From positions 27,347,027-27,411,026 of the forward strand of contig NC_083646.1 in assembly GCF_963576545.1 (NCBI RefSeq): a stretch of DNA of 64,000 bases. The letters run 5' to 3'. This DNA is from Limanda limanda. Taxonomy: Eukaryota; Chordata; Actinopteri; Pleuronectiformes; Pleuronectidae. A model generated the notes under the pieces. That model was not told the origin of the DNA. It saw only the letters and a program-made list of their open reading frames with translations, and did no database searches. Shown piece after piece: positions 38,296-49,202 of the stretch (position 1 is the first letter of the stretch; every line of letters begins with the position of its first letter). The translations under genes were made by a program, and so were the position numbers.

Positions 38296-39733
38296 ATGAC
38301 TGTTAAAAACTTCAACATGCAGAGAGTGGTCCAGCTGGTCCAGCTGGTGCAGATGGCAGCGCAGAAGAGCTGCACAAGAGCCCTTGAGCTCTTCTGCTTG
38401 CCTTTAGACACAATGCTGTGTGAGAATGTCAACTGCTGCCCTGGTATAACATTAATTTCATAATTATAACCAGAATCAGTTTCAGTGCTTCGTTTGCTGC
38501 CATGTCTTCAGATTCTGTGTCTGTACTTCTGTGGTGTGACACACACACACTCAAATGTGCACTGGTATTCCAGCACTGCCTGTTAGGCCAGAAGCATGTA
38601 GCCCTAAAAAGATAATTTATCATTAGGTAAAATGTAACATCACATAACATCACTTTATATTTTTAAAGGTCAAAACCATCAGCAGAACGAGGATAAAACT
38701 ACACAAGGTAAATTCTGCCTTTCATGTTATATTCTGTTAAAAATGTCATGGTCTTTAGTCAGTGAAAACCTATTTCTGTTGGTCTTATTTTCATTTTTTC
38801 CTATACTTATTTAGTCTCATAGCACAGCCTTAGGGAACATTTGTAGTTTTTCCTTACTGAGGGTTAAAGACAGAGGATGTCACACCTTGTAAAGTTATGT
38901 TATAAGACAAACTGTGAACTGTGAGCCCATGCTGATTGGTTGATTTCACCAAGTTACAACTTATTTATGTGATAAATTAATTCTAGAATAATTCATTACT
39001 GAAACATTCAGCATTTAATGCAGCAGCTTGGTAAACTAGTGATGAAATGTAAAATGACCTATCATTGTGTTTGTTCAATGAGGAACCCCATATACGCAGG
39101 AACTTCATGGTAGTGACACATTTCTGCTATTACATCACTTTGGAACAACAACTTCCCATTCTTATATTCTCCCCTCCTCCTCTTTCTCTCCCTCGACTTC
39201 TGCTAAATCAGTGGCACTCCCAAGTCCGCCGTCAACCATCATGATTGTAAACATCAGCAACTCAACCCTGATCGACTGCGTCATAGGTAACGACACCTAT
39301 AAAACTGGTGTGGCAGAAAGGCAGTCTTTAATGCAGGAACCTGAGCTCCACATGCATGGTGGGTAACTCGTATGTCTAACTGCATATTTCTAGAGACCTA
39401 AAAAACACACTTGAGCTGTATTTTATACTATGCTATTTCGTTGTATTTGTATTTTTGTAGTAGTTGTATCAAACACATCCCACCTCTCCAGCTGTTCTCA
39501 TTTGTCCCCATGTTACAGATCAGAGTTGCAGCTGCAACCATGGAGAGCAGGGGACAGAGCACAGTTCTCCTTTACCTGCTCCTCTCCCTCACTGTCCTGT
39601 TTCCCCAGAGGAGCCTCCGAACATCAACATCCAGAGCTCCCACCTCAACTGTGTCATCATCGGAGACAACAACTACATGCATGCTGAGCAGATCCACCAG
39701 TGTGATGCTTTGACAGAGAATACTCACAGTTAA
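38296..39733 (+). CDS. Small protein with two RHIM-like motifs, 182 aa, unnamed
   Basis: I know no named gene for this. Four coding exons join in phase: 38296-38443, 38669-38707, 39212-39358 and 39519-39733 (TAA). A likely 5' non-coding exon ends at the GTGAGT donor at 37617. The mature order is a helix-prone N-terminus (MQRVVQLVQLVQMAAQKSC), a Cys-rich bend (CENVNCCPG), a first motif NISNSTLIDCVIGNDTY (about residues 76-92) and a second motif NIQSSHLNCVIIGDNNYM (about 148-165). The second fits the RHIM core (I/V)-x-(I/V)-G-x-x-N-x-(L/M/I), and its IGDNNYM resembles the RIPK3 core VGDNNYL. The first motif is weaker, with Asp-Thr in place of the Asn position. RHIMs form hetero-amyloids that drive necroptosis and NF-kB signalling in RIPK1, RIPK3, ZBP1 and TRIF. 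No kinase, death, TIR or Z-DNA domain is present. Function is inferred from the motif only. Confidence 0.72.
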
Positions 39734-40559
39734 AAAGCTGGAACCAGAGCATTTTCAGCCTTTTTTTAGAACAAAATAACATTTGACAAAATTTGTCATG
39801 TATTGTTTTCATATTTTCTGTTAGATAGAGGAATCGATAAACCGACAAACATTACAATACATTACATTTCCATTTAGAGTGACATCAGTGTAAGGATCCA
39901 GCACGAAGTCTTTGCTCTGGTTTTGATGTGACTTGAAAGAGTCAAAGCAGATGTCCAAGTGTTGTAAGGCGGCTGGTTCGCACAAACATCAGCTCCCCCA
40001 AGCATAATTATTAAATAATCCTCTTCCTGTTTTGTAATATCAGATATTCTGCTCCTCTGTCGGACACAAGGACATTAAACTGAGAGCAGTGGGAAATTTC
40101 ACTTCTTAATTTCCCACATAGTTCTAATGAGTCATCTCTTTGTGACCTAATGTACTTAATTTATTTTATAATGTGTAACTGCATTGATAAATAGTATTGA
40201 AATACTGTGACTAAATCCTTATCATATCATGATAAAGGTGTTGACGATAAAATGTATGACCTATGGTCATTAACAGTCGACTACTTAGTAGTTTTTTTTG
40301 TTTTGATTTCTTGCATTTTTATGTTTGATATTATTTATGTAATAAAAAGTGTTTGATCTTGCTCAGGTTATACACTAACAAAAAGTCTGTACTCAGGACT
40401 GTGAATCAATATGCTACCATTGTGCCTGTTGGTACTTTCTTATACAGTAATGATGATATGATGTTGATATGTTCTAGTGTACCACTGAATGTTTTTATTT
40501 GTTACAGGTTTGAAATTAGCAAAAATAAATGTTTAATATAACTATTTCTTCGTTTTTCC

Positions 40560-42752
40560 TTATTTGTTCTTCTTGCCTTTCTTGCCTTTCTTGCCTTTCT
40601 TGCCTTTCTCTGCTTTTTTAAAACTGCCAAGGCCTCTGCGGACCATGCAGCCTCTCCACCAGGCCTGAATCTGCAGGGTCAAAGGTCACAGAATAGGGTT
40701 TAGAATTAGGGATCAGTACAATGAACAAACAGGACAGAAGGACCTGATAGACCATGCTAGTGAGGGTCCTGGATCTGAGATTTGAGTGTGTCTTTACCTT
40801 AGTAGCAGCTTTGTCCTCTACCTCCTGTTGGAGCAGTTTCTCCTGCTCCAGCCTGTCCTCCATCACCACCTCCTCCATCTCCCTGAACTGAACACAAATT
40901 AGAATCTAATTAGTGATAATCATCCACTGCAGTGAGTGTCCTGTTGAGCATCAGCAGCTCTTCACTATATCGTTTTGGGCTCAAGGAGCTGCTCACCATC
41001 CTCCTCATCTCTGACAGTTTGTCCAAGTACACTGTTCTTTTGCGGCACACGTTGTTCAGCTGCCCCTGCTTGTCCTGCAGCATCAGCTCTGTGCGCTGCT
41101 GCATCTGCTGCAGCTGCTGCTGCAAGCTCTGATCAACAAGAACCACACCAACATTAGACTCTGCTGCAGCACTAGTGACCAGTGACCTCTACTGGCACTG
41201 AGGTGATTTATGCAGGATTCAGATTAAACCACAGCCTCTGAGAAGAGAGCACTGGGTTGAGGCATGTATAAGAATTTCTCCCAGACGTCACAGATTCAAA
41301 CTCATTTTAACTGCAGCGAAGCTAATGACAGAGCAACATTTACACAGTACACAATAATCTGATGTGAGTAGAATTACCTGGTTTTGACGTTGCTGGTAAT
41401 TGTTTAACCTCTCGTGAACTCTCATATCCTCCCTCTGCTGTTTCTGCAGCATCTGAGAAAGAAAGGAAATAACTGCTAAGATGGCATGAACATTTAACTC
41501 TGGAGTCTGAATTTAAATTTGTTACTACCTACAGGTAAGAAAAAATCATTTTAGACAACGTGAAGAGAGGAACAGTATATGTCATCTAAGCTAAAAATGG
41601 AGCTTAACAGGAAGATAAAATTTCAATTTGAAAGCATCTGTTTCTGTGGTTGTTTGTGGGTATAGGTGTTGTGAACCCAGGCTGCAATGGAACAGGTGGA
41701 CAACTGGACCCACCTCCAGCTGCTCCTCCAGCTGCTCCTCCAGCACCTTCTCAGCCTTGATCTTCCTCTTCTGTGCCTGTTGGAGCTGCAGCTCAGCATC
41801 TTTCTCCACAATCTGCCTCCAGTTAGCAGCCTGTAACGACTCCTCATCCAGCTGACGCCTTAGGCCTGCATTGTGCCGGCACAAGTCCTGAGGTGGGGGG
41901 TAATAAAAGTTCTGGACACATTGGACTTGCAAACTAACAGGTTTAATTTTGTCCTCAAATAAAAAATTAACTTGCTTAAATCAATAGATTCACTTTCAGC
42001 TGTAGCAGCCATTCACGCAGACTGCTTTGGTTTATGTATTTGCTCCAAATTTCTCACCTCATTTTTCTCTATTTTCTGTTGGAGCTCCTTTTGTTGTCTC
42101 TGTAGAGTTAGTTTTTTTTGCTCCAGCTCCCTCTTTCCCTCTCTGGGTGGAGAGACACTTGCATTATTGATACAAAACAGACTTTTTCCGTCATGGAAAA
42201 AATTCATGAAATTACAAGAATAAAGTCTGTCTCGCTCTTCAGAATAAACAGTTTCTAAATCTCTGATGTTTGCTTCCTTTAAATGTCCCTAAAACTCTTT
42301 TGTACATCATGCACCAGTTGATCCAAAAGTTAAACATGGAACTTAATCCAACATCAATGTATGTTGAAGGTCAATCAACTGTGTTTTGTGGATGTAATGT
42401 GATGCTAAATATATGTATCCTTTGTGTTGCATGTCTTACTTGCAGCTGCTAGTGTGATGCAAGAAACATCTAATATGTGTGTTATGATTAATTATTATCA
42501 GTATCAATAAACCTTCGCATTTTCTCAGCCTTCTTCCTCTGCTCCTCTTCCTCCACCACCTGAAGCAGAGATGTGAAACTATGCCTCTCCTCCAGCCCCG
42601 ACTGCAGCTTGAAAATCTGTTGCTTGACATATTGACTGCAGCGAGAGACAAAGAGAAATTAGACCAAAAAAACGGTTTGTGCAATATAATTTTTTTCTGC
42701 ACCACTCACCAGTCCCTCCTCAGCTTGGTCAGCTTGGCTATCTCCTAAAACA

Positions 42753-42809
<57 letters not shown>

Positions 42810-42848
42810 CCACACACACCCACACACACACGCACACACGAACACACG

Positions 42849-42930
<82 letters not shown>

Positions 42931-43569
42931 GACCTTTGTAAAAAGATTTAGGTCCCTACAATAAGAGTTTAATGTATGTTTAAAATTTTGGATTCATAGC
43001 TCTGGGTTTGGATTTACTTGTTCCTGTTACATTTTTAGCCTCTTTGGATTGTCTGTTCAGTCATGTTCCTTCTCCCTGTTTTCATTACCCTGCTAATGAG
43101 GTTATGTTCTCCTCGCTGTCCATAGGTGGTTGATTTGTTTGTTATCCGTATTATGGAAAAACTACACGACAGATTTAAAAAATCTAGTATATTTTGTAAC
43201 TGTTTTCTATAAGTGTATGCAATTGTGTTTGACCTGTTGGACATTGGCAGAGCAATGATCTCTGGGTGTCATTCTAATTATTGGTTGTTCCCCAGTGTTT
43301 CCCTTTGATTCCATTGCTGAGTTTAACATGTTTAATTCTTTAGGTTTTGGATGCTCTTGCCATTTTCAAATGCCTTGGGACAGATGTTTGACAGATGTTC
43401 TTGTGGACAGTGAACATGACATCCACACATTGAAGCTCACCTGTGCAGCTTCAGTGTCCTGCACCCTGCTGATCTGCACTGTCATAATGTGTCCCAGTAT
43501 GTCCAGCTGGTCTGAGCAGTCCTCCAGCACAGCTCCCGTTCTCAGGCTCTGGATCTGGGACAAAGACAT
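40560..43569 (-). CDS. iqcg: IQCG / dynein regulatory complex subunit 9
   Basis: IQCG (DRC9) is part of the nexin-dynein regulatory complex of motile cilia and sperm flagella and binds calmodulin through its IQ motif. Nine exons are seen: 43441-43569 (candidate ATG), 42710-42744, 42513-42635, 42058-42142, 41714-41887, 41378-41452, 40997-41128, 40798-40887 and 40560-40670 (TAA). All listed junctions are in phase. The protein is mostly long coiled coil ([22 protein letters not shown]), ending in the IQ motif [20 protein letters not shown] and a KGK repeat tail encoded by four 9-bp repeats. The visible exons give about 318 residues, against about 440 in mammals. N-terminal exons are therefore probably unrecognised between 42745 and 43440 or upstream. 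The donor at 42512 (GTTTAT) is weak. Confidence 0.85.
42751..42931. repeat. Long (CA)n microsatellite
   Basis: About 180 bp of CA repeats, interrupted by a few A and C substitutions and GAACACA steps, in an iqcg intron immediately upstream of the 35-bp exon at 42710-42744. On the transcribed strand it is (GT)n close to the splice acceptor. Confidence 0.97.
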
Positions 43570-44830
43570 CCTGCACACGATGACCGAGATATTAATCATA
43601 GTATCCAGTATCACTATGTTTCACGCACTGGATTTACACAGACACCGTGTCAACCAATGTCAAGCACTTTAGATGAGTTGCTGCAAACCAAAATAGGATA
43701 ATATGATGATTCAATGTCTCATTAATATCCCGAACTGACCATAACATGTCGAACAAGTATTTTGTTTATCACAAAGTCTGTACTTTCATCGATCAACGAG
43801 TTAACGTCAGACTATGAGGTTTATAACCACATTGTGGCTAACTAGTAGCTAACAGCTCACTGTAGAATGATGCTTACTTAACATCTCATTCACAGTAAAA
43901 CACCATGTCAGCACTAACAGATAAAAAACAGTCACTCACTTCACTTCAATCCGGAACAGCTGCTCTCACACTGGGTTAAACCACCTCTGTTTATCCTTCA
44001 CAAGAAACTGTTCTGTTTGCCAGTTTACATGTTGCTATGGTAACATCCCAGCGCAGATTGAAAGGCTGTTTCCTGTCCAGATCTTTTTTCCCATTTATTA
44101 ATTTACTTCAGACATATGAAATGTGTCACACAGTCACTAACACAACTATTTTTTATTTCTTCTTGGAAAATGTTTTATGACAGAAAACTTCAGTTTAAGT
44201 TTCATTCCCAAATTTTTTTATTCATTCTAATGACCTCTTATTTTTTAAGTTTGTTTTACAAGTGACGACTAATATAACCTGCGGTCCCGAGGACTTGCAA
44301 TCTCGGGACCTGATGGGGAGGGCGAACAGGGACCGGGCGACCGGCTTCGTGTTACGTGTTTTGTGCATCGCAGGAAAGATAAACACGTTACTTCCTTGGT
44401 CTGTCACGCGGCACTGGACCACGCCCACCAATAACGCATTATTATAACGCCATCAAGTGTTGAATATTTAATATTAATCAAATTAAAGTTGTAAGACGAG
44501 GCTTACCTTCTTTTGGCAGTAGGTGGTGCCATCACCATAACTACAAACAGATGTAATAGATCTGTTCAGGTCAAAAACATTGGTTTTCTGATAAATCGTT
44601 CACCATTGCAACAGTCTGAGACATTAAAGGAATATATGTCAACTGACACTGTGACATTAAAGCAAACTGACAACAAGTGAAGTCTCTGCTTAGTGATTCC
44701 TATGAACTTTTCTTTATATATAGTCTGGGTGGAGTTAACTATCACAAACAAGTTTTATTCTTTCAGCTTAACATATTCAGAGTAATCACCTGAACAACTA
44801 AATTCAACAGTGCAGTAAATCGAGGAAAAG
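43570..44830. other. Region upstream of iqcg, no gene recognised
   Basis: The iqcg promoter should lie here. The sequence around 44260-44450 is GC-richer, with a 'cggtcccgaggacttgcaat' stretch and a plus-strand open frame of 61 codons that matches nothing I know. No TATA box or clear terminator is seen. Confidence 0.35.
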
Positions 44831-44836
44831 ACCATT

Positions 44837-45055
44837 ATGGCAGAAGAGATGAATGACCAACAGCTGATACATTTTCCACTGTACCTTGCAGAACTGAGGG
44901 CAAAGGAGAAGAGCAGACAAGAACTGCAGGAGATGAAAGAAATGTCCATCATGTACGATGACAACTAGGCACCAAGTAATATTGTGCAAGAGAAGGTTCT
45001 GTTTGCGACTTGGATTGCTGCTCTGGCTGGATTCGCTGCATGGTATCTGATGTGA
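44837..45055 (+). pseudogene. Possible small tail-anchored protein frame split by an in-frame stop
   Basis: From the ATG at 44837 (context ATTATGG) a 43-codon frame encodes an acidic, helical peptide (LYLAELRAKEKSRQELQEMK) ending in TAG at 44966. The same frame continues for 28 codons, with a hydrophobic stretch VLFATWIAALAGFAAWYLM directly before a TGA at 45053. The whole would resemble a small C-terminally anchored membrane protein. A TTCTTTCAG acceptor lies upstream at about 44758-44766. I do not recognise the family. It could be a pseudogene, an exon boundary I have misread, or coincidence. Confidence 0.35.
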
Positions 45056-48000
45056 TCCCGCCTCCAGCCTATCATTTTGCTGCTGAGAGAGGGAGAGGGA
45101 GAGAGGGAGAGGGAGGAGAAACATTGAAGGAAGGCGAATAAGGAGATTGAGACCATTTCATAGTTTAATACAAACATTCTTTAGGGATCCAAGGTAATTC
45201 AATATTGCACTTAAAAACTGTAACTGGCTATACAGCTGACAATGATACACCTATATACAATACACTGTTACACAAGTACAGTTCTTTTTTAAAAATCCAT
45301 TCTCACATTTCATAATTCATACTTGGCCTCCAGAAAGTTGGTACATGTGCGCAAGTGATGGGAATCAGAAGCTGTTTTTCAAGACATAGCACACCTACAC
45401 TTTGACAAGTGCATGTTTTATTAAAACAATTTCAGATAATTGAATGTTTACTGATGCATGTTGAAATGATTTAATTCTTTTGGGGTTTTTAAGCTATATT
45501 ATGATTAAGGTGTAAACAGAGAAGTTTGAGAAGGAAATTTTCTTCTTCTAAAATTAATGGTTTATCTAAATTCTACTAATAGACCTGTAGTTTATCTACT
45601 TGACGGTCACTTTTGTTCGAGGTAGGTCTTTTAACATCTCATTTGTTTTGAATACATAAGTATCCACCATAACTACAACTGGGTACCCATCCTGCATATG
45701 ACTTTGACGTAAGTTTTCTCCTGTTAGTACAAAATTATAATAATACAAAATTAATTACACTGCATGTGTAATTCATTTTAATTTTCACCCTGGCACAATA
45801 TGCTTGTTGCACACAGAGTACCAAAGGAGATGTGTTGATAGTAACATTTAAACCAGGATGCTGTGCTCTCAACGCATACTGCATGTGACTATGCAGTATT
45901 CTTTCATTAGCAAAGCTCATTCAGGACAACAGCTGGAGTGCAGCTGTTTGGTCACAGCCATGGAAACCTAAGTAATGATACTGATGTGTTATGCATTCTC
46001 GTTTCTTAGGTTCCTGCTGCAGAAAGATGGCAATATAGTATGTTGGGCATGGACTGCCTGATATACCCCTGTAGTGTCCATGTTTAATTCATTTTCGTGC
46101 CAGTGTTTTTTTTTTAAATGCTTAAAGTGTTTTTGGAAATACAGAAGGGACACATACTTGAATTTCAGGGACGCAGGTTGAGTAAAACTTAGTGTTACGT
46201 GGGGAGGACTAATTTGTGTTGGTTTTGAATTCTCTTGCATTTTCATTAACCCCAGTTCTTATATCCCTTTGTGTGTCTAACTGAACAGAGCTTTATTAGT
46301 AACTGAAGAGATAGAGTAACCTTCATGGTATGAGAGGGAAAGTCCAGTAGTATGTCCTGCTGCTAACGGTGAAATGAAACTCCCTTCTTTTTTTTCTGTT
46401 CATGCTAAAGTGGATTCACTTGCGCCAACGTTTTGGATCACATCTTTATAAAACACATCATTAGCTTCACACTACAAACCCTGTGGGGGGGGAAAATGTT
46501 TTTTGAGAGAGGATTCCAGATTCATTCACTAGACTGGCACTCAGTAGAGCTCAACAGAGCCGTACAGGTTCATCTCTGATCCATGCAGCTTCCTTCTACC
46601 AAGTTTTGTGGTTATTCGTCCACGCAAACAATAAAAAAGTGACAGTATATTGTAGAACTGTTTTTGAGTCTGAGTTTTGAATAAAAGAAGAAAAATAATA
46701 GACAGTTGACAGGTTTTCCATTAGTTTATTGTTGTAGTCATCATCTGTTGCAAACTCTGCAGGGAGTTACAGCTTAAAGGTAATACAGACTTTAAGGTAC
46801 AAGCTACACTGTAGTACATGCATGATGCCGTCTGTCACACTGTGAGTTTATTTTCTCCCCCCCTGGACCTCCAACACTCCCCATCACACCGAACTGAACA
46901 CACTGTTGAGATATCACCGGATCAACACAGACCTGACCTACCAAAAAACCATCATTAACAAAGTATGTACGGTAACAGTAGATAACTGTTCAACATGTGA
47001 CAGTGACCATAAAAAAAGGCTCATTTTAAGGCAGAAATATCACAGGAGGAATGTGATGAAGGGTAAAATGGATCCAGGCCACAACTCAAGGTAATTAATC
47101 CTGCCTATATGAGACTCTGGATGATGGAGGGAAATCATAAATGCATTATATTACCACTTATTGTATGTATGAAACATATGTTTGTACTGACAGATGGGGT
47201 TCATTAAATGTATATCAGTTCAAACACATACAAATGCAGTGTTTTTTTTACATGATAACGCAAGTAAGGAGTCTAATAATGGAGTTAACATTTATCAATG
47301 TAAAGATATATTTAAGAAAAATGCAAAAATATGCAGATGTTTCATATAAATGATTAAAAGGCAAGTCTGAAAAATTATACATGGTACTGCAGATAATAAT
47401 GTTTCTTTTTGTGGTTCTATGCACATCTGAGAGACACAAATACAGAAAATAATGATCCTAAATGAACATACTTCATATTTCTGTTATGTATGTCTGGTTA
47501 GGCAATATTAAAAGACAGAAAAACTATTTTCTGAATCAGCGGCCTTCTGTTTGTGATGGGATCCGACAGTATTTTATTTTTGTCTTGTGCTTTTCATATC
47601 ACTGGCTTGAAGTAGGCGGGGCTCAGTTGGAAAAAGGTGATGTCATGTACTTTGATCAGTAAGGATTTAGCAACACAAATCAGATGATAGTTGTGGGGTT
47701 GTTTTCTCATATAGGGGGCACTGCAACAATTTTCCACATGAAGTTACTCACTACTGCTGGGTAATATTAAATATTGTTGTTGAGTTGCATTTTGGGATAT
47801 TAAGCTGTTTTAAAGCTTGACCTCTACATGCACTAAAAGATACAGAATCTTAGACCCTAGTGCGTCAGTTTTTACCATATTTTTTAAAGTGTCTCTTACA
47901 AGTGCCTCACTTGTTCATGTTACACCACCCAATCCCCAACCCTAGGAACTAAGGAGGTAGAGAGGGCCGTCTTCTAACCAGAGGGGAAGTGGTTTGATCC

Positions 48001-49202
48001 AAGGCTTCATCAGCAGCCTGCATTCCCAAAATGTCGTTGGGCAAGATACTGAACCCCAATTGACTCCTGACGGGACTTTAAGAATGGTATGTATAGAAAT
48101 GAATGTGTGAATGAATGTATGTGAATTGTACAGTACAGCACCTTGAGTGGTAGATAAGACTTGAAAAGTGCTAGATAAATACAGTCTATTTACCCAAACC
48201 CTGCCCATTTACATTGCCAGGACACTGGTAAACAAATCTGACACAAGCCACAGCCGCATTGTACTGATGACGCACATTAGCTGAGTTTGAGAGTTAAGCT
48301 CTTACTGAAACATACTTAAGGGTGTTTTTCAAAAAACCTTTGCTTTGAGCATAGCTTCTGTAGCTTGAATATTTAACATAGAGAAATGCATCTGATTTGG
48401 AATGGAACCACATTTTTAACAACCAGGGGTTGGCCCAGTTTGTTGCAAGTTCACTGCAAACACACAGCAGGTGTAAGATTGAGGAGAAAGGAGTATTATT
48501 TGGCACTAATTCTGCATTAATGACAGAGGATCTTTCTAGATGTGATGCATAATAAAATACGTGATGTTTTTTTTCCTAAAGAACAGTGATACTTTGTAAA
48601 ACATAGGAAACAAAAAAGCTTCATCAGAAAAATAAAGCTACAAATCCAAAAACAATTGGTGTCCTTTATCGAACATTCATTTACTGTATATATACATGTG
48701 TGGAAAAAAACCTAATTTGAAACCCATATAAATCTAACAGTTTGATATTCCACAGTTTCTGTTGTGTCACCCTTAGTTCACAACATGATGTCTGTGTCTC
48801 CTGCAGTGCAAGTGCCTGAGGACGTCACACACCGGTCCTTCTTCTGTCTTGTGCTTGTTGATTTGAAATGTGAGTTGGGGTGGACCATGCTTTTGTGCGA
48901 GCAGACAGGATGGAGTTCAAACTGCATTGTTCTTGCCTTTTAAGTTAAAAGTCTGTGGTCAGAGTTTAAAGGATCATCTATGATAAAGAAAAATAAATCT
49001 ACAGTAAGCTGTTGTCTGGGGGAGCTGTACACGATGATCAGGACACAGCAACAAGACCACACTGTCTAAGACTAAGGTTCACGCCAGCCACTGTGAGAGC
49101 TTAATCTTACTGAATTACACATGTACAATAATCATCATATCCAGGGAGTGTTCTAATTGTGCAATCTGAGCTGAGAGCAGCCAGGGAGATGAATGAAGAG
49201 TT
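45056..49202. other. Intergenic region and spire1 3' UTR
   Basis: No coding exon is recognised. A purine-rich GAGAGGGA tract lies at about 45086-45118. The part next to 49203 should be the spire1 3' UTR. TTTATT strings (AATAAA on the minus strand) occur, for instance near 46725, but a cleavage site cannot be chosen. A SINE occupies 47945-48195. Confidence 0.4.
47945..48195 (+). repeat. tRNA-derived SINE with L2-like tail
   Basis: The head contains GTGGTTTGATCC, close to the RNA polymerase III B-box GGTTCGANTCC. The middle has 'ttgggcaagatactgaacccc', typical of fish SINE/L2 tails, and the end reads 'aaaagtgctagataaataca'. Such elements are widespread in teleosts. It is probably inactive. Confidence 0.7.

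Noticed and set aside
42659..42951. Long frames of alternating Cys-Val or Thr-His residues (also at 59660-59990 and 60359-60706)
   Set aside because: They are translations of (CA)n/(GT)n microsatellites.
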